Of a stretch of 64,000 nucleotides of DNA, positions 42,080 to 51,900 are shown one piece after another. The notes beneath the pieces were generated by a model. It did not search any database and was not told the origin of the DNA. It worked only from the letters and a program-made list of their open reading frames with translations. Location of the stretch: assembly GCA_051883395.1 (NCBI GenBank), contig JBJETQ010000002.1, positions 1-64,000 of the forward strand, in the 5' to 3' direction. A program made the translations under genes and the position numbers. Every line of letters starts with the position of its first letter. The stretch's first letter is position 1. The stretch is from HGM11368 sp051883395. GTDB lineage: Bacteria > Bacillota > Clostridia > Christensenellales > UBA3700.

Positions 42080-43731
42080 CTTATCCCGACTATCTTGCCC
42101 TTTTCGATGTCAAAGCAAAATACCTTTTCTTCTTCGTTATGCGTATATCTTATTATTACGTTATTTCCCGCCTTGTCGCAGGATATAATTCTGGCGCCGC
42201 TCAGACCTATGGTCTTTTCAAACAATTCTTTGCCCTTTTCGTCATATTCTCCCACGTCGTCCGATACCAGGCGCACGCTACCTGCAAGGGCGTTGACCGT
42301 TGCCAATATTTCTCTCTGCTCGTCATTGAATTTCAGATTGCTTTTGCGAGCAAAAAACACGTCGGGGTCGAGAGCAAAGGCTCTGCCGTCAAGATGCCTG
42401 CGAAACAGAGTATTGTATATCGAATTTTTGGTACATACAATCTCCTGATTAGTACATTTCGTATAAAATTTTGGTTTGAATGACAAATCGACGTCGCAAC
42501 CCGTGCGGCACATATCCACCAAGCCCCAACCCGAAGCAAGCGGCATACCGCAACCGAGAATAAGCTTGTCCCCCACACACTCTCTCAAAAACTCCATCGT
42601 TTCGTACATAATTCTGCCACGAGTCTTGTTGTTGCGTGGAATGATACAGGAAGAATACAAAAAGTCGAGTTTGACCATATCGTATCCCCATTGGTTGACA
42701 ATCACGTCAAATACGCCTTTGAGATAGTCTCTCACTTGCTGTTTTTCGATATCGAGTACGTATGCTCCGCCCCAGGCGACTCCGCCCAATACAGGCTTGC
42801 CGTCGGGCGCCGTAAGCAACCAATCTCTATGCTCCTTTACCACTTTGCTGTTGCGAGCCGCAAGCGTAGGCGCAAGCCACAACCCTGCTTTCATACCCTT
42901 TGAGTGAATGGCGTCGGCAAGATACTTCATTCCGTGCGGAAATTTTCTTTCTTTTACACTCAACCAATCGCCCGTTGCCGATTGATAGCCGTCGTCTATC
43001 TGAAATATATCTATTTTGTCGCCGTAGATCGATATATTCTCCAAATCTCTCAACAGCTGCTGTTCGGTTATTTTGCCAAAATAATTGTACCAGCTGGTAT
43101 ATCCCGACAGCTTGTCCACTCTCGGTGCAGAAAGAGACAACATTCCGAAATATCTGTCGAATACGTCGTCATAACCACCCGATAGAACGACAACGTCTAT
43201 TCCTTCGAACACGTCGCCCTTATCCAAAGTAATGCCTTCTACGTCCTTGGAGAGTTTTATGCGGTTACGATACGGCTCAAAGCCCACTATTGTAAAGGCA
43301 TTTTTTTCGTTGAGAGAACCAACAAGATAATATTCGTCGTTGTTTCTCACGTAACCGTAACTATATCCGTGAAAAAGCCCCGAAAGATTGGTATATTTGT
43401 GGAAACCATAGTCTCCCGACAACGCAGTAAATTTTTTGAAAGGAAAATGCTTACCGAGACCGAGCAATCCCTTTTCTTTATGAAAGACGCTGACTTCCAT
43501 ACTGGTCGTCCATGATTGATAGCCGTTGCAAAAGATTTTGTCGCTCGTATTGAAGGCATATTCATAACTCATAGCGCACTCCAAAAGCGAAAGCTTCTTC
43601 AATGCGCTTACCTTCATGACAATTCTGCCGTCATCACAATTTACGTCGATTTGCAGGTCGTTGTTGCTCACGCCCGTTATGTAAACGTTGTCGTCCTGCT
43701 CGTAAGTTATCCTTATTCTCAGATTTTCCAT
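42076..43731 (-). CDS. alpha-galactosidase, GH36 family
   Basis: 551 residues from ATG 43731. The beta-sandwich N-domain is followed by a TIM barrel with GYTSWYNYFG, FQIDDGYQ...GDW, MKAGLWLAP, the nucleophile Asp356 in YDMVKLDFLY, and the putative acid/base Asp413 in RTGCDVDL. Hydrolyses alpha-1,6-galactosides such as raffinose or melibiose. Shorter than typical GH36 (~730), closer to the compact GH36/GH27-like group. No signal peptide, so cytoplasmic. An upstream in-frame ATG at 43770 precedes the promoter's -10 and is discounted. First gene of an operon with an ATPase, RadC and AKR. Confidence 0.9.
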   Translation of the reverse strand: MENLRIRITYEQDDNVYITGVSNNDLQIDVNCDDGRIVMKVSALKKLSLLECAMSYEYAFNTSDKIFCNGYQSWTTSMEVSVFHKEKGLLGLGKHFPFKKFTALSGDYGFHKYTNLSGLFHGYSYGYVRNNDEYYLVGSLNEKNAFTIVGFEPYRNRIKLSKDVEGITLDKGDVFEGIDVVVLSGGYDDVFDRYFGMLSLSAPRVDKLSGYTSWYNYFGKITEQQLLRDLENISIYGDKIDIFQIDDGYQSATGDWLSVKERKFPHGMKYLADAIHSKGMKAGLWLAPTLAARNSKVVKEHRDWLLTAPDGKPVLGGVAWGGAYVLDIEKQQVRDYLKGVFDVIVNQWGYDMVKLDFLYSSCIIPRNNKTRGRIMYETMEFLRECVGDKLILGCGMPLASGWGLVDMCRTGCDVDLSFKPKFYTKCTNQEIVCTKNSIYNTLFRRHLDGRAFALDPDVFFARKSNLKFNDEQREILATVNALAGSVRLVSDDVGEYDEKGKELFEKTIGLSGARIISCDKAGNNVIIRYTHNEEEKVFCFDIEKGKIVGIR

Positions 43732-43747
43732 ATAATACCTGTATTGT

Positions 43748-43777
43748 ATAATAACATCTATGCGTCGCAAGGGTCAA
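43748..43777 (-). promoter_or_regulatory. promoter of the alpha-galactosidase operon
   Basis: Minus strand TTGACC (43772-43777), 18-nt spacer, TATTAT (43748-43753). The leader is only ~10 nt, with ACAGG before the ATG. The -35 falls at the edge of the direct repeat. Confidence 0.6.
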
Positions 43778-43874
43778 TCATTTGCCCTTGCCTTTTCTAT
43801 AAGCGCATTATTTTGCGACTATATAAGCAATCTGCGCCACCCTTTTGCTCCCGAGTAATTTTGTCTTCCACCAA
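43773..43874 (-). repeat. direct repeat, copy 1 (~102 bp)
   Basis: Near-identical to 43907-44008 with an offset of 134 bp and a few mismatches. On the minus strand both contain an open frame ending ADCLYSRKIMRL-stop, so the unit may be the 3' end of a duplicated or decayed gene or a mobile intergenic repeat. Confidence 0.9.
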
Positions 43875-43906
43875 CCAAACTCTGCCGTCCTGAGCCGATA
43901 ATTTCA

Positions 43907-44008
43907 GTCAATCATTTGCCCTTGCCTTTTCTATAAGCGCATTATTTTGCGACTATATAAGCAATCTGCGCTGCCCTTATGCTCCCGAGCAATTTTGTCT
44001 TCCGCCAA
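43907..44008 (-). repeat. direct repeat, copy 2 (~102 bp)
   Basis: Second copy of the unit at 43773-43874. The region 43778-44024 contains no other gene I can support. Confidence 0.9.
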
Positions 44009-44024
44009 GGCTCAAAAACATTCA

Positions 44025-44070
44025 AAAAAGCCGATAAAAATCGGCTTTTTTGGCCGATTTTTTTATCGGC
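44025..44070 (-). terminator. double terminator of the 1417-residue protein gene
   Basis: Two related hairpins: GCCGAT / ATCGGC (44053-44070), then AAAAAGCCGAT / ATCGGCTTTTT (44025-44050) with a T6 tail on the minus strand. Confidence 0.85.
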
Positions 44071-44077
44071 TATTTTG

Positions 44078-47000
44078 TCAACTTATCGTCAGACCGGTAT
44101 CTTCTACGTAGATAAATCCGCCATAGTTGCTACCGCTTATCAGCGTATTTCCGCTGTGTCTTACGCCGTAACCGTCCGCTTTGACTACGTTGTCAAGCAC
44201 GTCCTTGATAGTCCACTTGATAGGAGTGTCCAATGTGAGTGAACCGACCTTTTCGATACTTATGATTTCCGTTTCCATAATCTTGGTTTTGAGAGAATCT
44301 GTCGAATCGAACAACGTGGTGTCTCCTTCTTCTACGGTGCGGTTACTGTTGATGATGTCTTGGAGAATCTTTTGCTGCTCGGCTGTCATATTGTTGAACA
44401 TCAACGTAGTCGTGTATTCGGTTGAGTCAATATCGATAAATGCCGTAACGTCTATACTTTCAGGAAGCAAGGTCGTGGTCTTGCTCATAAGCCCCGAAGT
44501 CTTGATATTGAGTGTCAGCAACATATACGACTCACTCTCGAACGTCATACCACTAAAACCGTCTTTGACTGCCGTGGCATTGATATAGTCAGGATTGAAC
44601 ATCAAAACCTGCTTATAAGTTACGTCCGAAGTGCCAAGTCCCAAAGCCGACGATACGCCGCTGCTACCGTCTTCATTGTCAAGCAACGCTGCCGCAATAT
44701 TACGGTCGCTGATTTCCATAGCGACTTCTCCGTGTGGAAGCGGAGTTGCAACATATTGTGCGCTGACCTGTTCCGACGACATCTTGTCGTCAATGGCATT
44801 GATATTATCCTGGCCGACGACGTCCGTAAGAGTGAACAACGCCTTCATCATACCTTGGAAATCTGCTTCGCTAGGTTTTACCCCGTCGCTGTAAATGTTT
44901 TTGATTGCCAGTCCGTATATAGTGGAGAAGGTAATCGTACCGCCCTGTGTGTTGGCATCGATATCTGTGGTGGAATACTCCATCTGAGTTCCTGCCGTCA
45001 TTTCGCCGAGTTTGTTCTTGACCTTGTCGGAAGCGTCGGCATTGATGTCGTCAGGCGTTACAGTCTTATCTGCGACAATCTTGAAAAGATTGCAGAATAC
45101 GTCCAAATCGGCATCGTCCATATCGTTGATGGTAAAGGCGGTACATACTTCGCTCGTACCTACTTTTGACAAGTCTACGTCTACGACAATTGCCACACCG
45201 CTTGGCAGCAGAGTCGCATATTTACCTGCGCTTTCGGAAGAAATATTTGCCGTAAATACTATGCGCATCGTGCTGGCGGACGTTATGGTCAGACTTGTCA
45301 TCGATACGTGTTCCAATCCTTCTGCACTTATCGTAACGTCTCCGCTGAGCAGACGGGCAAGTTCACCGCCGCTTGCTTGCGGTTTGAGAGCCACGCCGTC
45401 GTTGACGCTTCTGGTATCGGCAGCCATTGCCTGACCGTCTATCATCGTGGCATACTTGGTTGTGATTGTGGTAATCTGCTCAGATACGTCGCCAGTTGTG
45501 TTTATCGGTGTTTTGAGATAATATTTACTGTTGATTTCTTCGGCAAATCTGCTCATATCCGTTGCGATATTGCTTTGCGACAATTCTTCCGGAATCACGT
45601 TGACTTTTTGCAATACGCTTCTCAGTTCCACATTGGACGGTTTGGACAATTCTCCTGCGTAAATCTGACTGATTGCTATATCGAATACCGTAGTGTTGAG
45701 ATTCATCACTCCGTCGCCAAACGTTATATCGATAGTTCTGTCGGCTACTATGTCATCCATAAAGCCATAGATGTTGTCTTCGAGAGTTTGTCTTACTCCT
45801 TCTGCCGTAACTTCATTTCCGCCAAGTTTGGTAGCCACGCTGAAAAAGTTGTTCATCTGCTCGGTGGTCATTCCGTCAATATCGAAACTTGCACAATCGA
45901 CGTCGGCGCCTTCAAGCTTTTGTCTCAGCAACGCCGTATCTACCGTTACGTTGACGTAAACCTGTCTTGGTAACAATACGGAATATTTAGCATTTTCGCC
46001 AGTCAGCTGTATCTCGCCGCTGAGTTGCATTGTCATCTGTGTTGCGGTGATACGGGTAGAAACTACCTTGATGTTTTTCATGACGCTGACAACGTTGTCG
46101 AGCTTTCCGCTGGACTGGATAAGAAATCCCAGTTCTTCCTGAGAGAGCGACGGTTTCAACTCGTCGATGTCGGTAGTATCGGTTGCCATTTTGTTGACGT
46201 CTATACTCGTCTCAAAGTTGTTTTTGATAGTAGTTACGCTGTTGAACAGAGCTGCACCGTCGGAAGGGTCCAGCGTGTCGGTAGTGATATAGTATTTGTT
46301 TTCCAACTCGGTTACAAAGCCGACTGCGCCGACGCTTACGTTGACGGTATCTGCTTCAAAGGTATATGCCGCTTTCAACATGTCGTGCAATTGAGCGTCG
46401 TCGACAACAGGGTTATTGCTTTCGTCTTTGAGCATTCCCAGTCCCGTCGCCGTCTCGAATATCGACGGCAATATACAGCCTGTGCTTGTAAATTCTATAT
46501 CCGTACCGAGTTTTTCGTTGATTTTGGTAAGATTTTCTCTCACGCTGTCTTCAAGTTTTGTAGTAAGCTCCGATATATTGAAAGAACTTACGTCGATGCC
46601 TAGTCCCGAACACAGTTTGTTGAGATTGTCAAGCAATTCCAACGTCTGCTCTTTGGTACAGTTGTTGATACAAATCTCCGTCTCTTTTTCGGCGTCGGTC
46701 AGACTTAGTCTTGCCTTGATAAATATTTGTTCAGGCAATATCTGCGGCGCAAATATGGCAATAAGCGAACCTTCTTCCGCCTTGCCTGCAATACTCTCCA
46801 ATACGTCGACTGCAATGACTACTTCCAGCATTCCTTCCGTCTGGTCATAGCTCATATTGAGTATCGTTATAGGAAAAGCCGACGCTTCGCTGCTGCCTGA
46901 TGAGAGCTGACTGTTGAGCAAACCTGCCATAGCCAGATAGGACATCGAAACTTTGTGATTGTCGGCAATATAACTGCCGCTGTCGTAATTGAGCGTAGCA

Positions 47001-48331
47001 AGATTAATCTTTTCGAGCATAGCGTCGTCCTGCATCAAGCTCGTTACACTACTGAAAACGTTGTCGGTGGTGATAAGGTCGTCGCTGTTATCAAATCCGT
47101 ATTTTGCAGTAAAGTCATCTATAAATTCTTCTACGTTCTGATTGCGCAACTGAGTGGTATATTGTGCAACGCCGACTGCGGTAGCATCAGGCAACTTGAA
47201 GTCCCTGATGAGATACAAAAACTGTGCTTCGCCCAAGTCTACGTCCAATACGTTCATAAGCGCTTCCACAGGTTTCATATCACAACCGGAATCGACGAAT
47301 GATATTGGTATTACTTCGTTGAGTTTGGCAACAACGTCTTTGACGGCATTGTTGATTGTCTGCATTATTGGCACTTCTCCGCCCACCACATCGTTGAGCA
47401 GATTTACCAGTTTATCCATCAATTCTTTGTCAATCTGATTGATGACGACGCTTGCAGAACCGTTTTCGTCATTAGGTCTGACGTCCATGCTTACAAAAAT
47501 CGTCTTTGGCAACAAACCCGACACAAACGAAGGTACGGAAGTGTTTTTCAACAGCTCGGGAGCCAGCGACGCCACGTCGATTTTGATGGTGAGAGTAAGA
47601 ACTACGTCTTCCAGCTTTGCACCCGCCACGCTCTCAATGATAATCTGCGAAATACTTACGTGTTGGAGATATTGCGCATATTGGGATATCGACGCAAGCG
47701 GAGACGACTGGTCTGTCTCTCCTTCGGCAGACTGTGTGATATAATATTGGAATACGCTGTCTATCAAAGCGGCGAACTGTTTGTCTGTTACTTCGAGAAT
47801 ATTCTCCTCTCCGCTGTAAGTAGCCAATGAAGAAAAATCGAACTCTATACTTTTGAGAAGTGCGTCAAGAGCCTCGTTGCCGGTACCTTCGGGAGCAGAT
47901 TCCGCCAAAACCATTGGCGTAGATTCTTCTTCTTCCGATTTGCTTGAAGACGCTGCGTCCAGTATGTCGATTATGTCAATATCGCTGTCTTCCGACAAAT
48001 AGGTCTTTTTCTTGAATTCGGTATAAAAATCGTCCAAATCTGATTGGGAATACGGATTGGTAACGATTTCGCTTTCGTTGGCTTTGTACAAAGAAGTCAA
48101 TACGTTGAAGGCTTCGGATATACTAAGTCCTACCTTTGGCTCGACGTATTTTCCCCAAGCCCATATTCCGCCGCCTGCAATACCTGCTACAAGCACCACA
48201 AAAATTACTACCAAGGTAACGATACAAGATAAGCAACCGTGGCTTTTCTTTTCTCGCTTTGGCTCCTTTTTGTTCTTGCGTTTGTCGTTTGGCGTTACGT
48301 CGTCCAAATCTATTTTGTTTTTCTTTGCCAT
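44078..48331 (-). CDS. giant membrane-anchored extracellular repeat protein (1417 residues), unknown function
   Basis: A Lys-rich cytoplasmic start (~30 residues) and one membrane helix (~33-57) precede a 1350-residue extracellular part. That part has at least five degenerate repeats of ~220-270 residues. Each has a core LLPxxVxVxxxVD, a Cys/Thr strand, an InxM(T/D)xxQ helix and a later IxxE/DITF strand; clear cores are LLPKTIFVSM, ILPEQIFIKA, LLPRQVYVNV, LLPSGVAIVV and LLPESIDVTA. No catalytic motif or wall-sorting signal. I know no family for it. A scaffold, adhesin or ligand-binding role is possible. The ribosome site and start codon are tandemly duplicated at 48329-48356. Single gene with strong promoter and terminator. 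Confidence 0.8.
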   Translation of the reverse strand: MAKKNKIDLDDVTPNDKRKNKKEPKREKKSHGCLSCIVTLVVIFVVLVAGIAGGGIWAWGKYVEPKVGLSISEAFNVLTSLYKANESEIVTNPYSQSDLDDFYTEFKKKTYLSEDSDIDIIDILDAASSSKSEEEESTPMVLAESAPEGTGNEALDALLKSIEFDFSSLATYSGEENILEVTDKQFAALIDSVFQYYITQSAEGETDQSSPLASISQYAQYLQHVSISQIIIESVAGAKLEDVVLTLTIKIDVASLAPELLKNTSVPSFVSGLLPKTIFVSMDVRPNDENGSASVVINQIDKELMDKLVNLLNDVVGGEVPIMQTINNAVKDVVAKLNEVIPISFVDSGCDMKPVEALMNVLDVDLGEAQFLYLIRDFKLPDATAVGVAQYTTQLRNQNVEEFIDDFTAKYGFDNSDDLITTDNVFSSVTSLMQDDAMLEKINLATLNYDSGSYIADNHKVSMSYLAMAGLLNSQLSSGSSEASAFPITILNMSYDQTEGMLEVVIAVDVLESIAGKAEEGSLIAIFAPQILPEQIFIKARLSLTDAEKETEICINNCTKEQTLELLDNLNKLCSGLGIDVSSFNISELTTKLEDSVRENLTKINEKLGTDIEFTSTGCILPSIFETATGLGMLKDESNNPVVDDAQLHDMLKAAYTFEADTVNVSVGAVGFVTELENKYYITTDTLDPSDGAALFNSVTTIKNNFETSIDVNKMATDTTDIDELKPSLSQEELGFLIQSSGKLDNVVSVMKNIKVVSTRITATQMTMQLSGEIQLTGENAKYSVLLPRQVYVNVTVDTALLRQKLEGADVDCASFDIDGMTTEQMNNFFSVATKLGGNEVTAEGVRQTLEDNIYGFMDDIVADRTIDITFGDGVMNLNTTVFDIAISQIYAGELSKPSNVELRSVLQKVNVIPEELSQSNIATDMSRFAEEINSKYYLKTPINTTGDVSEQITTITTKYATMIDGQAMAADTRSVNDGVALKPQASGGELARLLSGDVTISAEGLEHVSMTSLTITSASTMRIVFTANISSESAGKYATLLPSGVAIVVDVDLSKVGTSEVCTAFTINDMDDADLDVFCNLFKIVADKTVTPDDINADASDKVKNKLGEMTAGTQMEYSTTDIDANTQGGTITFSTIYGLAIKNIYSDGVKPSEADFQGMMKALFTLTDVVGQDNINAIDDKMSSEQVSAQYVATPLPHGEVAMEISDRNIAAALLDNEDGSSGVSSALGLGTSDVTYKQVLMFNPDYINATAVKDGFSGMTFESESYMLLTLNIKTSGLMSKTTTLLPESIDVTAFIDIDSTEYTTTLMFNNMTAEQQKILQDIINSNRTVEEGDTTLFDSTDSLKTKIMETEIISIEKVGSLTLDTPIKWTIKDVLDNVVKADGYGVRHSGNTLISGSNYGGFIYVEDTGLTIS

Positions 48332-48356
48332 AAGCTATCTCCCATAAGCTATCTCA
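48329..48356 (-). repeat. 14-bp tandem duplication of ribosome site and start codon
   Basis: On the minus strand GAGATAGCTTATG occurs twice in tandem. The downstream ATG (48331) starts the 1417-residue protein. The upstream ATG (48345) opens an out-of-frame 11-codon frame that overlaps the gene start and could lower or couple its translation. Confidence 0.75.
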
Positions 48357-48381
48357 AAGAGATTTTTCTATAATATAATAT

Positions 48382-48410
48382 ATTATACCACCGCTTGTGT
48401 GGTTTTTCAA
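48382..48410 (-). promoter_or_regulatory. promoter of the 1417-residue protein gene
   Basis: Minus strand TTGAAA (48405-48410), 17-nt spacer, TATAAT (48382-48387). Confidence 0.8.
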
Positions 48411-48559
48411 TATAAAAGGGACATATATTTTTTCGCGCGCTCGTTTATAATACGTGCAAACGCCCTATTTTGTTGATTATCGAAGACAAAATTTTTTTGA
48501 AAAAATATTAATAGAAGATCTTGGCTTATAAAGAATAAAGACGTAACAGAGTTGTAATT

Positions 48560-48594
48560 GTTGCCTTTTGACACAGTATTACAACGTATATACG
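48560..48594. repeat. right-half fragment of the hairpin repeat family
   Basis: GTTGCCTTTTGACACAGTAT then an ACGTATAT-type end, identical over 21 nt to the right arm of the copy at 48719-48841, without its left arm. The matching left half lies separately at 48629-48666, so this copy is rearranged. 48411-48559 shows nothing I can name. Confidence 0.7.
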
Positions 48595-48628
48595 ATACGA
48601 AGCTTGCTTGAAATACATAATACCACGG

Positions 48629-48666
48629 CTTGACGGCTCGGCTACGAGTAAAACGAGAAAATCGGC
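48629..48666. repeat. left-half fragment of the hairpin repeat family
   Basis: CTTGACGGCTCGGCTACGAG and the following ACGAGAAAATCGGC match the left arms of the copies at 48719 and 48867. Confidence 0.65.
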
Positions 48667-48676
48667 TAATTGGATT

Positions 48677-48713
48677 GAGATTGCCACGCTCGCATAGCTC
48701 GCTCGCAATGACG
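48677..48713. repeat. dispersed palindromic repeat of the GATTGCC...CGCAATGACG type
   Basis: GAGATTGCCACGCTCG and CTCGCTCGCAATGACG: the inverted ends ATTGC/GCAAT and GC-rich middle resemble the intergenic palindromes common in many bacterial genomes. Nested among the hairpin repeats. Confidence 0.55.
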
Positions 48714-48718
48714 TAGCA

Positions 48719-48841
48719 CTTGACGGTGGAGATGCGAGTAAGACAAGGAAAAAGGCAACTTTATCAAAGCATACGTACTAGGCGTACGTGAGCAAGAAAA
48801 GTTGCCTTTTGACACAGTATTGCGTGGTATATCCGTTGCCG
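48719..48841. repeat. hairpin repeat, full copy B
   Basis: Left flank CTTGACGG...ATGCGAGTAAG. Outer stem AAAAGGCAACTTT (48750-48762) / AAAGTTGCCTTTT (48798-48810), inner stem ACGTAC (48773-48778) / GTACGT (48784-48789). Right flank GACACAGTAT...TATATCCG. Unit spacing to copy C is 148 bp. Confidence 0.8.
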
Positions 48842-48866
48842 ACTTTTAAACAACTGCGTATTTAGA

Positions 48867-48986
48867 CTTGATGGCTCTGATGCGAGTCAGGCGAGAAAAG
48901 CGGCAATTTTATCGACACGAGCGTACTTAGCGTACGTGAGTGAGAAAAATTGCCGCTTGACAAAGCATAACGACGCATATCCGCCG
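48867..48986. repeat. hairpin repeat, full copy C
   Basis: Same layout as copy B, but the outer stem is AAGCGGCAATTTT (48898-48910) / AAAATTGCCGCTT (48946-48958). At least three base pairs differ from copy B on both sides at once, so the pairing is conserved while the sequence is not. Ends at the stop codon of carB-dapF, in its 3' region. Confidence 0.8.
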
Positions 48987-51900
48987 TCAGAAATTGATAA
49001 TGCCGCTGAACACTTCCACAGACGTACCCTTCAACAATACGCCGTCGTCGGTATATCTGACTACCATATCGCCGCCTGATTGTTTGACGGTGATATCGGT
49101 ATACTTTGGCAAGTAGCCGTTGAGAACTGCGCTGACCACTACCGCACAGCTTCCGCTGCCGCTGGCAAACGTTTCGCCGCAACCCTTGTCCCAGATACGA
49201 GCTTTGACGGTATGTCTGTCGATGACTTTTGCAAATTCGACGTTGGTTCGCTCTGGGAATATGCTGTCGTATTCCAGTTGGGAGCCGAGTTTGGATATAT
49301 CTACGTTGTCAAGATGTTCTACAAACAATACGCAATGCGGATTGCCCATAGACAGGACGTTGAGCAGGTATTCCTTTCCGTCTACCGTGTAAGGAACGCC
49401 GATTGCGTTTTTGCCCGACAATTTGACAGGAATCTGCGCCGGTTTGAGTACCGGAGTACCCATATTGACGGTCATATACATAGCTTCTCCGTCCTGCGTC
49501 TTGATTTTGATGTCTCTGATGCCGGTAGGAGTTTCGACGGTGATGTCTAGTTTGTTGACTTTGCGGTTGTCGTAGAGATATTTTGCCACGCCGAACAAAC
49601 CGTTGCCGCATACCGCTCCCTGCGAGCCGTCGCAGTTGAAAATACGCATTTTGGCATCTGCTATCTCCGACTTTTCGATGAGAATAATGCCTTCCGCTCC
49701 CACTCCGAAATGTCTGTCGGACATTCTTACGGCAACGCCTTCCGGATTGTCTATGCTCACACCGTCCAGACAATCGAAGAAAATTCTGTCGTTGCCTGCG
49801 CTGTGCATTTTGACAAATTTGTGAGCCTGTTTGCCTTTGCGCAGCTTGTTGATGTCTACGAGTTCGGTATTATATTCGCTGTATCTGCTCATAAGACAGT
49901 TGGCAACGGCGTTGGCAGTATCTATTGACGTAAGACAAGGTATAGAACGTTCTACCGCCTTTCTTCTTATCTTGACGCTATCACGGGTGGGAAGCTTGCC
50001 TTTGGAAGACGTGGAGATGATGTAATCTATCTTTCCGCTCTCGATGAGAGTAAGGTTGTTGTGTTCCATATTCTGATGTATTTTGTCCACCGTTACTACT
50101 TCCAAGCCCCTTTCTCTCAATACTCTTGCCGTTCCTTTGGTGGCGTAGAGAGTATAGCCCAAATCTTCAAACTTCTGCGCAATATCTCCTATCTCCGCCT
50201 TGTCCTGATCTCGTACTGTGATGAATATTCCGCCCTTTTTCTTCATGCGGTATCCCGCCGCAACCAAACCTTTGAACAAAGCTTCTTCCAGCGTGTCAGC
50301 CAGTCCCAATACTTCTCCCGTTGACTTCATCTCAGGTCCTAACTGGGTATCTACGTTGACGAGCTTTGCAAATGAGAATACAGGAACTTTGACGGCAACG
50401 TAATTGGACTTAGGATACAGCCCTGTGCCGTAACCCATATCGGACAACTTTTCTCCAAGGATACATCTGGTGGCAAGGTCCACCATTGGCACGCCCGTTA
50501 CCTTGCTGATATAAGGTATCGTACGTGAACTTCTTGGGTTAACTTCTATAACATACAGTTCTTCTTCATAGATAAGGTATTGAATATTGACGAGTCCGAC
50601 GGTATGCAGATTGATGGCAAGCATTTTGGAACACTCCACTATTCTTGCCAGCATTTCGTCGCTGAGATTCCAGGAAGGATAGACGGCAATCGAGTCTCCC
50701 GAGTGTATACCTGTTCTTTCGATGTGTTGCATTACTCCCGGAATAAGAATGTCTTCTCCGTCGCAAATTGCGTCTACTTCTATCTCCCGTCCCATAAGAT
50801 ATTTGTCTATAAGAACGGGGTTTTCTATCTTCTGAGAGAGTATTACGTCCATATATTCGATGACGTCGGCGTCGGAATGGCAAACGCACATATTCTGACC
50901 GCCAAGCACGTATGACGGACGCAACAAGGTAGGATAACCTATCTTGTTGGCCACGTCCAAAGCTTCTTCTTTGGTCATTACTGTATAGCCGACAGGACGT
51001 TTGATTTGCAGTTTTTCAAGCAATTCGTCAAAGAGTTCTCTGTCTTCCGCCATATCGATATATTCCGCCTGCGTGCCGAGAATTCTGATGTTTTTCTCCC
51101 TGAAAAGTTTGGTAAGTTTGATGGCTGTCTGACCGCCGAACGCAACCACCACGCCGTCCGGCTTTTCGGTGTTGATGATATTAAGCACGTCTTCGTTGGT
51201 AAGCGGCTCGAAGTAGAGTCTGTCTGCCGTGTCAAAGTCGGTTGATACGGTCTCGGGATTGTTGTTGACGATGACTACTTCGTATCCTTTGCGTTTGAGC
51301 GCCCATACGCAATGTACGGAAGCGTAGTCAAATTCTACGCCCTGACCTATACGGATAGGACCGCTGCCGAAAACGATAACTTTCTTTTTGCCGTTGGAAT
51401 GAGCTTTGATAAATTCTTCCGCTTCGTTTTCGCTGTCGTAGGTAGAATAGAAATACGGCGTCTGCGCAGGAAACTCTGCGGCGCAGGTGTCAACCATTTT
51501 GTAAGAAGCATGGATAGGTCTGGTTATCTTTTTGCCGCTTATTCTTTCGATAGAAGAATCCAAAAATCCTATCTTTTTGGCTTGCAGATAGAGTTCGTCG
51601 TCAAGTTGTTGTGTGGCAAGCGCTCTTTCCATATCGATAATGTTGGCTATCTTGTTGAGAAACCATCTGTCTATTCTCGTCTTGGTGTGAATTTCGTTGA
51701 CGGTTACTCCCCTTCTTAGCAATTCGTATATGACAAAAATACGTTCGTCGTCGCAAGAGAGCATTTTGTCCTGCAATTCCATATCGCTCATTGCCGCAAT
51801 TTTTTTGTTGTAGAGAGTATCCATCGATATTTCCGCTCCCCTGACAGCCTTCATAAGCGCCTGCTCAAAGGAAGAACCGATGGACATTACTTCGCCCGTG

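Noticed and set aside
43773..44008. CRISPR array at the direct repeats
   Set aside because: Only two long copies with a 32-bp gap and with mismatches; no short regular repeats, no cas genes.
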